Origin: an uncultured Bacilli bacterium
GTDB lineage: Bacteria; Bacillota_I; Bacilli_A; RF39; UBA660
Direction: 5' to 3'
Assembly (NCBI GenBank): GCA_934148535.1
Contig: CAKPDF010000004.1
Span: 59,904 to 123,903, forward strand
Length of the DNA: 64,000 bases
Below, one piece after another: positions 27,726-35,697 of this stretch. The notes beneath the pieces were generated by a model. The model was not told the origin of the DNA. It was given only the letters and a program-made list of their open reading frames with translations, and searched no databases. Numbering within the stretch: position 1 is the first letter of the stretch; the number at the start of each line of letters is the position of its first letter. Made by a program: the position numbers and the translations under genes.

Positions 27726-28223
27726 ATGAAAAAATCAAAACAAATATTAAAAACAATAGTTAAAATATCATTAGCATTATATATATTATTAATTACATGG
27801 ATAATAGTATTCAAATTTAGAATAGATATTACAAGTTTAAAATATATTCGTTCCATTAATTTAATACCATTTAAAACAAATGGCGCAATTAATGGAATGA
27901 AAGAAACACTTGTTAATTTAATTTTATTTATTCCATTTGGAATGTACTTAGAATATCTATTAAAGATAAAAAAATTAAACATAATAATAATTATATTAAC
28001 TTCTTTTTGTTATGAAATTATGCAATATATTTTTCATATTGGAGTATCAGATATAACAGATATAATTATGAATACACTAGGTGGTATCATTGGAATATTA
28101 TTAATTTATATGTATTTTTATTTAATTAACAAAATTAAAAATAATAAAATATACAAAAACTTATTAGAAATATTATTAATAATTATTCCAACATTAATAC
28201 TTGCAATGCTATTTCTAATTTAA
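27726..28223 (+). CDS. VanZ-like family membrane protein
   Basis: 165 aa with four membrane segments. The pattern NLIPFK (about 46-51), NLILFIPFGMYL (about 64-75), SFCYEIMQYIFHIGVSDITDIIMNTLGGIIG matches VanZ-like proteins, named for the teicoplanin-resistance gene but mostly of unknown function. TTAGGAG precedes the ATG. Confidence 0.88.
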   Translation: MKKSKQILKTIVKISLALYILLITWIIVFKFRIDITSLKYIRSINLIPFKTNGAINGMKETLVNLILFIPFGMYLEYLLKIKKLNIIIIILTSFCYEIMQYIFHIGVSDITDIIMNTLGGIIGILLIYMYFYLINKIKNNKIYKNLLEILLIIIPTLILAMLFLI

Positions 28224-28321
28224 TAAAGTTAAAAATAATATAAATTTTAAAACTCTAGAAATATTTCCTGTTAAATTTTATTATTAAGTAGGATAATGGA
28301 ATACGAAAAGGAGAGATTTTT

Positions 28322-29032
28322 ATGAATCAAGAAAAAATTGGAAAATTTATTTTAGAATGCAGAAAAAACAAAAAGTTAACTCAATCTGAATTAGCAGAAA
28401 AATTAGGAGTTACTGATAAATCAATTAGTAATTGGGAAAACGGAAGAAATATGCCAGATTTATCATTGTTTAAACCATTATGTGAAATATTAGATATTTC
28501 GATTAATGATTTAATAAGTGGTGAGAAAATATCAGAAGATAAATATCAAGAAAAACTAGAAGAAAATATTATTAGTACTATTGATTATACAAACAAAAAA
28601 GTATTAGAAAAAAATAATATAATCAATATTATCTTTATTTCTTTTGGAATAATTTTAGCAATATCAGCAATGACTATATTCCCAAGTGAAAGCAGTTGGG
28701 GAAGTATTTATTCTATATTTGGAGTATTATTATCACTAATTGGTGTTTTAAGATTTACAAAAAAGTTAAATTATTACAAAATATTATTGATTAATTTAGG
28801 ATATTTTATTATATTTATTATAGTGCTACTAATTATTGATTATCTAAGTGTAATTAATATTAAACAAGCACCAAGATTTTCCATTTATAAAATATCATCT
28901 GAAAATGCAATTTATTATGATACATTATTTTATGATGTCGTTAGATGTAATAAAGATACTAAAGACAAATATTATAAAATCATCAAAAATCAAAACTATG
29001 ATAAACAGAATATTCAGAAATATTGTAAATAG
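28322..29032 (+). CDS. XRE-family regulator with membrane segments
   Basis: 236 aa. Residues 1-66 are a Cro/CI-type helix-turn-helix (SELAEKLGVTDKSISNWENGRNMPDLSLF). Three hydrophobic segments (about 98-116, 125-140, 152-172) follow, then a small outer or cytoplasmic tail. This layout fits membrane-tethered XRE regulators. AAAAGGAGAG precedes the ATG. Lies 30 bp before a small membrane-anchored protein that may be a partner or target (inference). Confidence 0.85.
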   Translation: MNQEKIGKFILECRKNKKLTQSELAEKLGVTDKSISNWENGRNMPDLSLFKPLCEILDISINDLISGEKISEDKYQEKLEENIISTIDYTNKKVLEKNNIINIIFISFGIILAISAMTIFPSESSWGSIYSIFGVLLSLIGVLRFTKKLNYYKILLINLGYFIIFIIVLLIIDYLSVINIKQAPRFSIYKISSENAIYYDTLFYDVVRCNKDTKDKYYKIIKNQNYDKQNIQKYCK

Positions 29033-29062
29033 TTATATTTTAGAATAAAAGTGAGGTTATAT

Positions 29063-29455
29063 ATGAAAAAGAAATTGTTGTTAATAACTATATCAATATC
29101 ATTAATACTATTAATATTAATAGTAATAATAAGAAACATTCCATTAGGTTACACACTAGAAAGTACAATATATGAAAAAGAAATTAGTAGCCAAACAATA
29201 ATATTAGGAATACCTAAATTATCATTTCATAAAAATATTGATCACTATAACTTCTCGTATAAAAATATAAGAGGAAAGAAAGTTATAACAAAAGAAATAA
29301 ATGACTTTTTAAAAACATTACAACCAATAGAATGTAAAAATAATACATATTACTATAATGCAAAAGAAAGTTATACAATAACTAAATATCAAGTAGAAAA
29401 TCATTATTTTTATACTACAATTTATTATCAAGTAAAAGAAGGAAGATATTGTTAA
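29063..29455 (+). CDS. membrane-anchored small protein, unknown
   Basis: 130 aa with an N-terminal membrane segment (about 3-24) and a soluble outer part (...YTLESTIYEKEISSQTIILGIPKLSFHKNIDHYNFSYKNIR) ending ...GRYC. ATG 29063 follows GTGAGG; the GTG at 29051 is part of that site. No family recognised. Adjacent to the XRE gene. Confidence 0.65.
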   Translation: MKKKLLLITISISLILLILIVIIRNIPLGYTLESTIYEKEISSQTIILGIPKLSFHKNIDHYNFSYKNIRGKKVITKEINDFLKTLQPIECKNNTYYYNAKESYTITKYQVENHYFYTTIYYQVKEGRYC

Positions 29456-29490
29456 GTTTAATAATCGTAAAAATTAGGAAGTGTGTTTAA

Positions 29491-30231
29491 ATGAATTTTG
29501 AAAATAATTTAATACTTAAGAAGATAATATTAGATAGAGAAAGAATTAAGGATTTTTCTAAATATCCATTTAATATTGAAGTAGTAAAAAATTTTAAAGA
29601 ACTAAACATTACCTCACCAGTTACATTCCTTGTAGGTGAAAATGGTATAGGTAAATCAACTTTCATTGAAGCAATAGCGGTTTCACTTGGATTACCACCT
29701 GAAGGAGGTACCCAAAACTTTAGATACACAACTAATAATACAACTTCGAATCTATCTAGTTATTTAAAAGTGTGTACCACTAAAGTACCAGAAACAAAAT
29801 TCTTTTTAAGAGCAGAAACATTCTATAATTTTTCTACTGAAGTTCAAAGATTAGCAGAAGAAGATGATTATTATGAACTTTACAATTCATATGGTGGTAA
29901 TCTCCACAATTGTTCTCATGGAGAATCATTCTTACAATTAGTAAAAAATAGATTTAGTAAAAATGGATTATACATCCTAGATGAGCCAGAAGCAGCATTA
30001 TCTCCTCAAAGACAATTATCATTATTATGCCTTATAAATGAATTAGTTAATGATGGAAGTCAATTCATAATTGCAACTCATTCCCCAATTTTAATAAGTT
30101 ATCGTAATGGCAAAATATTAGATTTAAATAACAACTTTGAAGAAATAAATTACAAAGAAACAGAAACATATAAAATATACAAAATGTATTTAGATAATGC
30201 TGAAAATATGCAACATAGATTATTTGATTAA
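29491..30231 (+). CDS. AAA family ATPase (ABC/RecF-like)
   Basis: 246 aa. Walker A GENGIGKST (about 49-57), ABC-type signature SHGES (about 151-155) and Walker B LYILDEPEAALSP (about 166-178), then ATHSPILIS. These are the compact single-domain AAA_15/AAA_21-type ATPases. No fused nuclease. Substrate unknown. GGAAGTGTG precedes the ATG. Confidence 0.88.
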   Translation: MNFENNLILKKIILDRERIKDFSKYPFNIEVVKNFKELNITSPVTFLVGENGIGKSTFIEAIAVSLGLPPEGGTQNFRYTTNNTTSNLSSYLKVCTTKVPETKFFLRAETFYNFSTEVQRLAEEDDYYELYNSYGGNLHNCSHGESFLQLVKNRFSKNGLYILDEPEAALSPQRQLSLLCLINELVNDGSQFIIATHSPILISYRNGKILDLNNNFEEINYKETETYKIYKMYLDNAENMQHRLFD

Positions 30232-30264
30232 TGATTATAAAAAGAAGTAAGAAGGAAGTAGATC

Positions 30265-30900
30265 ATGAAGAAGTATCAAGAATATTTAAATAAAGATTAT
30301 AAATTTGATAAAATAACATTTATAGGTATAATTGCTCTCTTAGTAGTAATAACAGGAATGTTTGGATTTATCTATGAATACATATTTTATTATTTCAATG
30401 GAGGCATGAAACAATTATTTTGGAGAGGAGGTAACTTTTTTCCTTGGATAAATATTTATGCCACCGGTTCATTAATGATATTCTATTTTACATATAGATA
30501 TAGAAAAAAACCATTAAAAGTATTTTTAATAAGTACTATCTCTACAGGCATATTAGAATATATATCAGGACTAGGAATGTATATAATAGGAAATGGCAAA
30601 AGATGTTGGGATTATAATAAAGAAATATTAAATTTTGGAAATATAAATGGATTTGTTTGTCTAAGAAGTGTTCTTTTCTTTGGATTATCAAGTCTGTTAT
30701 TAATATATGTAATAATTCCTCTATGTTTTTATTTAGCAAAAAAGTTAGATAAAAAAGTATTTTTAACAATTAGCCTAACTCTATGTACTCTTATTTTAAT
30801 AGATGAATTCTATAATCTCTTATTTGCAAGAATATTTCATTTAAAAAGAGCATATGATGTCTATAAAACATTTGGAGTACAATATGTAAAATTTAAATAA
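30265..30900 (+). CDS. putative ABC transporter permease, CmpB family
   Basis: 211 aa with five to six membrane segments. The pattern GFIYEYIFYYFNGG..., TGILEYISGLGMYIIGNGKRCWDYNKE and NGFVCLRSVLFFG is that of PF06541 (ABC_trans_CmpB). Despite the name the family's transport role is not shown. GAAGGAAG precedes the ATG. Confidence 0.82.
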   Translation: MKKYQEYLNKDYKFDKITFIGIIALLVVITGMFGFIYEYIFYYFNGGMKQLFWRGGNFFPWINIYATGSLMIFYFTYRYRKKPLKVFLISTISTGILEYISGLGMYIIGNGKRCWDYNKEILNFGNINGFVCLRSVLFFGLSSLLLIYVIIPLCFYLAKKLDKKVFLTISLTLCTLILIDEFYNLLFARIFHLKRAYDVYKTFGVQYVKFK

Positions 30901-30914
30901 AGGAGAGTATTTAT

Positions 30915-31421
30915 ATGGAATATGAAAAATTAATAAAAGAAAGATTTTCAAACAGATCATTTTCAGATGAATTACTAGAAAATGATAAACTAACTAAAAT
31001 ATTATATGCAGGTTCTCTTGCACCTACTGCTAAAAATAGACAACCCCAAAAAATATATGTAGTCAAAAGCACTGAAGGCTTACAAAAAATAGATGAAATA
31101 ACAAAATGTAGATATAATGCTAAAACAGTACTAATAGTAGCAAGTGATAAAAATATTGCTTGGAATAATAATAATTATTCAACCTATGAAATGGATGCAA
31201 CAATAGTAGCAACCCATATGATGTTAGAAGCAACAAATTTAAACGTAGATAATATCTGGATAGAAATGTTTGATAAAAATAAACTAAAAGAAATATTCAA
31301 ACTAGAAGATAATATTGAACCAATATGTCTAATGCCATTAGGCTATAGAAAAGAAGATTCTAAACCAAGCCCACTTCATAGCATAAGAAAACCACTTAAA
31401 GAAACAGTAAAGTATCTGTAA
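30915..31421 (+). CDS. nitroreductase family protein
   Basis: 168 aa FMN-dependent oxidoreductase fold. Opening YEKLIKERFSNRSFSDELL and SLAPTAKNRQPQKIYVV are the FMN-phosphate site; MPLGYRKEDSKPSPLHSIRKPL closes it. Acts as a homodimer on nitro-compounds, quinones or flavins; substrate unknown. AAAGGAGAG precedes the ATG. Confidence 0.9.
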   Translation: MEYEKLIKERFSNRSFSDELLENDKLTKILYAGSLAPTAKNRQPQKIYVVKSTEGLQKIDEITKCRYNAKTVLIVASDKNIAWNNNNYSTYEMDATIVATHMMLEATNLNVDNIWIEMFDKNKLKEIFKLEDNIEPICLMPLGYRKEDSKPSPLHSIRKPLKETVKYL

Positions 31422-31453
31422 AATGTATTGTAAACTAAAAAGGAGAATGTAAA

Positions 31454-32488
31454 ATGAATGTAAGAAGTATATTGAATGAACTTGATATATTATCAGCGTT
31501 ATCAAATAATGAAAAATATTTATTTGAAGAAATACCAGAACTAAAGATAATGAAAAAATTTGATCAAAAACACCCTCATCACCATCTAGACCTATGGGAA
31601 CATACTAAATTAGCATTATCTATTTCCCCTAATGATGAAATAATAAGAATGGCATTACTACTACACGATATAGGAAAACCACATGTATATAAAGAAATAG
31701 ATGGAATAAGACATTATCAAAATCATGCCAAAGTATCTTCTGATATATCTTATCAAATCTTAAAAAGACTAAACTTTAATGAAGATGAAATAAAACTAAT
31801 AACATTCCTAATATTATTCCATGATACCAAAATAACAGAAGAAAATATAAAAGAAAATTATAATTTATATTATCTATTATATAAAGTACAGTATTGTGAT
31901 GCCTTAGCACATAATCCAAATTATTTAGAAAAAAGAATTAAATACCTAGAAGATTTAAAAAAATTATTTGAAACTTATTCCAATAATATTCAAATGGATA
32001 ACCTAACAATGATAGCGGCAATAGGACTTAATAATGAATTAGGAAAAAATAATAGCCTTATCTGGCATCTAAAAGGAGATTTACAATTCTTTAAACAACA
32101 AACAATGGGTAAAAAAATAATAATGGGCTATAATACATTTGTTTCCTTACCACAACCATTAAAAGGAAGAGAACATTTAGTCTTAACTCATAAACAAATA
32201 GACCTAGGTAGTGATATAAAAGTATATCATTCCAAACAAGAATTATTAAAATCCCTAAAAGATTTAAAAGAACAACTATTTATAATTGGAGGAGCCTCTA
32301 TTTATAAAGAATTCATGCCAAATGCAACTAAATTATTACTAACAGAAATAGAACAAGAAGACATAGAAGCAGATGCTTACTTCCCAACCTTTAATAAAGA
32401 ACAATGGGAAAGAGAAACTCTTGAAAGAAAAGAAGATAAAGGTATAAAATATAGCCATGTATTATACAAAAGAAAGGTGAATTTATAA
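31454..32488 (+). CDS. HD phosphohydrolase domain fused to dihydrofolate reductase
   Basis: 344 aa fusion. Residues about 30-175 are an HD domain: H in LWEHTKLAL (about 50), HD in LLLHDIGKPH (about 75-76), HD in LILFHDTKI and the late D in YCDALAHNP (about 150). It resembles the C-terminal HD domain of tRNA nucleotidyltransferases. Residues about 184-344 are a DHFR: MIAAIGLNNELGKNNSLIWHLKGDLQFFK, with the catalytic acid D, then GKKIIMGYNTF and IIGGASIYKEF for NADPH. DHFR makes tetrahydrofolate for thymidylate synthesis. The frame is continuous, with AAAGGAG before the ATG. Coupled to the next gene by overlap. Confidence 0.88.
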   Translation: MNVRSILNELDILSALSNNEKYLFEEIPELKIMKKFDQKHPHHHLDLWEHTKLALSISPNDEIIRMALLLHDIGKPHVYKEIDGIRHYQNHAKVSSDISYQILKRLNFNEDEIKLITFLILFHDTKITEENIKENYNLYYLLYKVQYCDALAHNPNYLEKRIKYLEDLKKLFETYSNNIQMDNLTMIAAIGLNNELGKNNSLIWHLKGDLQFFKQQTMGKKIIMGYNTFVSLPQPLKGREHLVLTHKQIDLGSDIKVYHSKQELLKSLKDLKEQLFIIGGASIYKEFMPNATKLLLTEIEQEDIEADAYFPTFNKEQWERETLERKEDKGIKYSHVLYKRKVNL

Positions 32489-32763
32489 TGAACAAAAAAA
32501 TTGAATATATCCCAATAGGAGTATGCTCTAGAAAAATAGTAGCAGAAGTAGATAATAATAATAACATAACAAAAATAGAATTTACAGGCGGTTGTCCTGG
32601 AAACACAAATGCAGTAGCAAGATTATGTATAGGTAGAAACATAGATGAAATAATAAATCTATTAAAAGGCACACCATGTGGAATAAAAGAAACATCATGC
32701 CCAGACCAACTATCTATAGCGCTTACAAAATTAAAAGAAAAAAGTTTAATCACAAACAAATAA
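32488..32763 (+). CDS. TSCPD domain protein (TIGR03905 type)
   Basis: 91 aa. Pattern VCSRKIVAEVD...EFTGGCPGNTNAVARLCIGR...LLKGTPCGIKETSCPDQL is the lone TSCPD domain also seen at the C-terminus of some ribonucleotide reductases. Cys residues may bind metal. Its ATG overlaps the stop of the HD-DHFR gene (TAATG), so both are made from one message, suggesting a role in nucleotide metabolism (inference). Confidence 0.88.
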   Translation: MNKKIEYIPIGVCSRKIVAEVDNNNNITKIEFTGGCPGNTNAVARLCIGRNIDEIINLLKGTPCGIKETSCPDQLSIALTKLKEKSLITNK

Positions 32764-32790
32764 AGTACCACAAAATATATGGTACTTTTT
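32762..32790 (+). terminator. terminator of the HD-DHFR/TSCPD unit
   Basis: AAAGTACC / GGTACTTT stem at 32762-32788, followed by T-rich sequence. Confidence 0.8.
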
Positions 32791-32811
32791 ATTATCTCAA
32801 AATTATCTCAC

Positions 32812-32973
32812 TTAATTGCAACAACCATGTCTATTACCATTATTACCCCAGAATAATACAAAGAAAATAATTAAAACAACAATAATTATCCAAAGCCAAT
32901 TTCCACCAAATCCATCATTATAACCATATCCACCGTATCCATATCCATAAGATGGATAACCATATCCGTACAT
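32812..32973 (-). CDS. YjcZ-like small Gly/Tyr-rich membrane peptide
   Basis: 53 aa. N-terminal half is a Tyr/Gly repeat (MYGYGYPSYGYGYGGYG), then one hydrophobic helix (WLWIIIVVLIIFFVLFW) and a short polar tail with two Cys. This layout matches YjcZ-family peptides found in spore-formers, whose role is unknown. AAAGGAG lies 9 nt before the ATG, a strong ribosome site. It ends opposite the TSCPD terminator. Short, but the composition and site make it convincing. Confidence 0.75.
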   Translation of the reverse strand: MYGYGYPSYGYGYGGYGYNDGFGGNWLWIIIVVLIIFFVLFWGNNGNRHGCCN

Positions 32974-33053
32974 ATTATCATACTCCTTTCAATATATTAT
33001 ATCTTAGTCATATATAAACAATTATAACGGATACCTAAAAAGTAAAAAAACGT

Positions 33054-33082
33054 GTGACTTTTATTAGTATTTATGATATACT
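33054..33082 (+). promoter_or_regulatory. promoter of the 33.1-33.9 kb pair
   Basis: GTGACT, 17 bp, TATACT (33077-33082) within TATGATATACT. Confidence 0.6.
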
Positions 33083-33109
33083 TATAAAAGTAAAGTAGCA
33101 GGTGATACA

Positions 33110-33421
33110 ATGGATATAATTTTAATAATTTTAGTAATAGCTTTAATAATAGTAGGAATATTTTTTAAAGATTTTAAAAGTGTAGTATATTTCCTAGGAA
33201 TAATAGATATATTTTTTAGATTACTCCATAAATTAATAGAGTTAATTAATGTCAAACAAATAACATCATTTGTTAATACTTATATACCATCATCATTAGA
33301 AATGATAATAAATAACTATTCCAGTGGAATATTAAATACAGTATTAATATGGGTATTATTTTTAGTATATATATACTTTGAAATATATCTGATAAAATAT
33401 TGGATAAAGAAAAAGAAGTAG
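33110..33421 (+). CDS. small membrane protein, unknown
   Basis: 103 aa with two or three membrane helices (about 3-20, 26-45, 73-95) and a basic C-terminus. AGCAGGTGATACA precedes the ATG. The next gene begins 9 bp after its stop, so the two are one unit. No family recognised. Confidence 0.65.
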   Translation: MDIILIILVIALIIVGIFFKDFKSVVYFLGIIDIFFRLLHKLIELINVKQITSFVNTYIPSSLEMIINNYSSGILNTVLIWVLFLVYIYFEIYLIKYWIKKKK

Positions 33422-33430
33422 GTAGTAAAA

Positions 33431-33946
33431 GTGGAATTAATAGTAAAAATAATATATTATCTAGCATCAATACTATCAATCTTTTTATTTGTAATAAGTG
33501 TTCAACATAAAGAAAAGAAACATATACTATTAACTCAAGCATTTGCCACAATGTGCTATTTCATAACATATCTAATAGTAGGAGCATACAGTGGATGTGC
33601 TGTAGAATTAATCGAACAAACAAAAGATTTTGTCTTTTATTCATATGAAAATAAAAATAAAAAAATTCCATTAATATTATTAATAGTATTTGCATCCCTT
33701 TTAGTTTTAGTATCGATAGTAACATTTAATGGATTATATTCTCTAATTCCATTATTAATAAATTTAGCATACTTTATTTCTTCATATTTTAAAAATCCAA
33801 AACATATAAGAGTAGTAATGCTAATATGTGGTTTCATCTGGGCATACTATAACTTTAAAGTAGGAGCATATGTAATAATAATAGGTAATATATTAGAAAT
33901 AATATCTGCATTCATCTCGTTAATAAGATATAAAGAAGAAAAATAA
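33431..33946 (+). CDS. YgjV family inner membrane protein
   Basis: 171 aa, about six membrane segments. The order LASILSIFLFVISVQHKEKKHILLTQAFATMCYFITYLIVGAYSGCAVELI matches YgjV proteins, of unknown function. Starts with GTG: TAGGTAG lies ahead and no near ATG fits. Confidence 0.8.
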   Translation: MELIVKIIYYLASILSIFLFVISVQHKEKKHILLTQAFATMCYFITYLIVGAYSGCAVELIEQTKDFVFYSYENKNKKIPLILLIVFASLLVLVSIVTFNGLYSLIPLLINLAYFISSYFKNPKHIRVVMLICGFIWAYYNFKVGAYVIIIGNILEIISAFISLIRYKEEK

Positions 33947-33952
33947 AAGTAT

Positions 33953-33986
33953 CGACCAGTGCTTATATATAGCTCGGTCGTTTTTC
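33953..33986 (+). terminator. terminator of the YgjV unit
   Basis: CGACC / GGTCG with an inner AGTGCT...AGC pair, then T5C. Confidence 0.7.
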
Positions 33987-34052
33987 TTTACTAAAATTAA
34001 TTAATCGTATTAAAAAAATATTTAAGTAAATATTAATAAAGGTGATTACAAT

Positions 34053-34979
34053 ATGAAAGTAAAATTAGGATATGTTGCAATAAGTAAAACAATAGAATTA
34101 ACAGCAAGTACTAATTACACATATACACAATATCAAAAAAATAAAGACTTAAAATTATTAGATAAAGTAATAATATCTAACTTAGAATCATTAAAAGAAA
34201 TAATTAAGTATAATATTGCAAACGATATTAAATTTTATAGAATATCCTCTAAAATAATTCCCTTAGCAACCAAAGATGATGTAAAATTTGATTATATTAA
34301 TAAATATAAAAATTATTATCAACAAATATCAAAATTAATTAAAGAAAGTAATATGAGAGTAGATTTTCATGCAGATCAATACACAGTATTAAACAGTACT
34401 AAAAAAGAAGTAGTAGAAAACACCATAAAAACATTACAATATCACTATAACTTATTAGAATCATTAGACATATTAGATAAAGTAGTAGTATTACATGTAG
34501 GTAGTAATGTATTAGGTAAGAAAAATTCTAAAACAAGATTTATAAATAACTTTAAAAAATTACCACAACATCTTCAAAATTTAATAGTAATAGAAAATGA
34601 TGATAAAATATTTAATATAGAAGATGTAATAGAAATATCAAATGAAATAAATACTCCTATAGTATTAGATTATCATCATCACTTATGTAATAAAAGTAGT
34701 AATATAGATTACCCTAAAATATTTAAAAGTTGGAAATCACAAACACCTAAAATGCATTTTTCATCTTCCAAAAACAAAAGAGAATTTAGAGCACATAATG
34801 ATTATATAAATAGTAATGATTTTATAGATTTTTTAGAAAATATAAAAATATATAATCAAGATATAGATATTATGTTAGAAGCAAAAACCAAAGATGAAGC
34901 CTTATTTAGATTAGTAAGAGAACTAAAATATAAAACTAGCTATAAATTTATCAACGATACGACATTTATAGTAGAGTAG
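34053..34979 (+). CDS. uvsE: UV damage endonuclease UvdE/UvsE
   Basis: 308 aa TIM-barrel endonuclease nicking 5' of UV photoproducts. KLGYVAIS opening, FYRISSKIIPLA near 69, RVDFHADQYTVLNS near 109-122, VVLHVGSNVLGKK near 150, IVIENDD near 180, LDYHHHLCN near 205-213 and MHFSSSKNKRE near 235 supply the His/Asp/Glu metal ligands. Shorter than some homologues but with all motifs. AAAGGTGAT precedes the ATG. Confidence 0.92.
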   Translation: MKVKLGYVAISKTIELTASTNYTYTQYQKNKDLKLLDKVIISNLESLKEIIKYNIANDIKFYRISSKIIPLATKDDVKFDYINKYKNYYQQISKLIKESNMRVDFHADQYTVLNSTKKEVVENTIKTLQYHYNLLESLDILDKVVVLHVGSNVLGKKNSKTRFINNFKKLPQHLQNLIVIENDDKIFNIEDVIEISNEINTPIVLDYHHHLCNKSSNIDYPKIFKSWKSQTPKMHFSSSKNKREFRAHNDYINSNDFIDFLENIKIYNQDIDIMLEAKTKDEALFRLVRELKYKTSYKFINDTTFIVE

Positions 34980-34982
34980 TAG

Positions 34983-35013
34983 AATAACTAAGATTTATTT
35001 CTTAGTTATTTTA
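34983..35013 (+). terminator. terminator of uvsE
   Basis: Perfect 11-bp stem AATAACTAAGA / TCTTAGTTATT (34983-34993, 35000-35010), then T-rich. Confidence 0.85.
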
Positions 35014-35017
35014 TTAC

Positions 35018-35045
35018 AAAAAAAATCACCTAAACATAGGTGACT
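35018..35045 (-). terminator. terminator of tRNA cluster 2
   Basis: TCACCTA / TAGGTGA at 35026-35043; the minus strand then runs into a T8 tract. Confidence 0.8.
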
Positions 35046-35060
35046 TCATTATTTCCATCA

Positions 35061-35136
<76 letters not shown>

Positions 35137-35140
35137 ATAA

Positions 35141-35217
35141 TGGCGGTTCGTACGGGATTTGAACCCGTGATCTTCTGCGTGACAGGCAGACGTCATAGGC
35201 CTCTAGACTAACGAACC
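35141..35217 (-). tRNA. tRNA-Asp (GTC)
   Basis: Minus strand. Acceptor GGTTCGT/ACGAACC, discriminator G, anticodon loop CTGTCAC, encoded CCA. Confidence 0.95.
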
Positions 35218-35219
35218 AT

Positions 35220-35296
<77 letters not shown>

Positions 35297-35305
35297 ATAA
35301 ATTAG

Positions 35306-35398
35306 TGGCGGAGAAAAAGGGATTCGAACCCCTGCGCCGCTCTCGCGACCTCCCGGTTTTCAAGACCGGTCCCTTCAACCAGACTTGGGTATTTCTCC
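35306..35398 (-). tRNA. tRNA-Ser (TGA)
   Basis: Minus strand with a long variable arm. Acceptor GGAGAAA with its complement, anticodon loop CTTGAAA, encoded CCA. Confidence 0.95.
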
Positions 35399-35403
35399 AA
35401 AGA

Positions 35404-35493
35404 TGGTGCCTAAGGTCGGACTTGAACCGACACGAGGGTTGAATCTCGCAGGATTTTAAGTCCTGTGCGTCTACCTATTCCGCCACTCAGGCA
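35404..35493 (-). tRNA. tRNA-Leu (TAA)
   Basis: Minus strand with a long variable arm, first gene of cluster 2. Acceptor GCCTGAG/TTAGGC-type, anticodon loop CTTAAAA, encoded CCA. Confidence 0.95.
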
Positions 35494-35530
35494 TCGATAT
35501 ATTAACGCTATTATCCGCGTTGACTAGTTA

Positions 35531-35559
35531 ATTATATAACACTTTTTTTTATTTGACAA
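35531..35559 (-). promoter_or_regulatory. promoter of tRNA cluster 2
   Basis: On the minus strand TTGTCA (35559-35554), 17 bp, TATAAT (35536-35531). The leader just downstream reads TAACTAGTCAACG, like cluster 1. Confidence 0.85.
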
Positions 35560-35648
35560 CCATTTTTTGAAAAAAAATTAAAAAAAGTATAAAAATTTAA
35601 CAAAAAGTGAATTAAAAACAAAAAATAAAAGAAGATAAAATAAATAAA

Positions 35649-35676
35649 TTGACAAAAATTTTATTTAGTATATAAT
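35649..35676 (+). promoter_or_regulatory. promoter of the coiled-coil operon
   Basis: TTGACA (35649-35654), 16 bp, TATAAT (35671-35676); start codon 22 nt after the -10. Confidence 0.85.
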
Positions 35677-35697
35677 TAAAATAAGAGGTGGTAAGAC

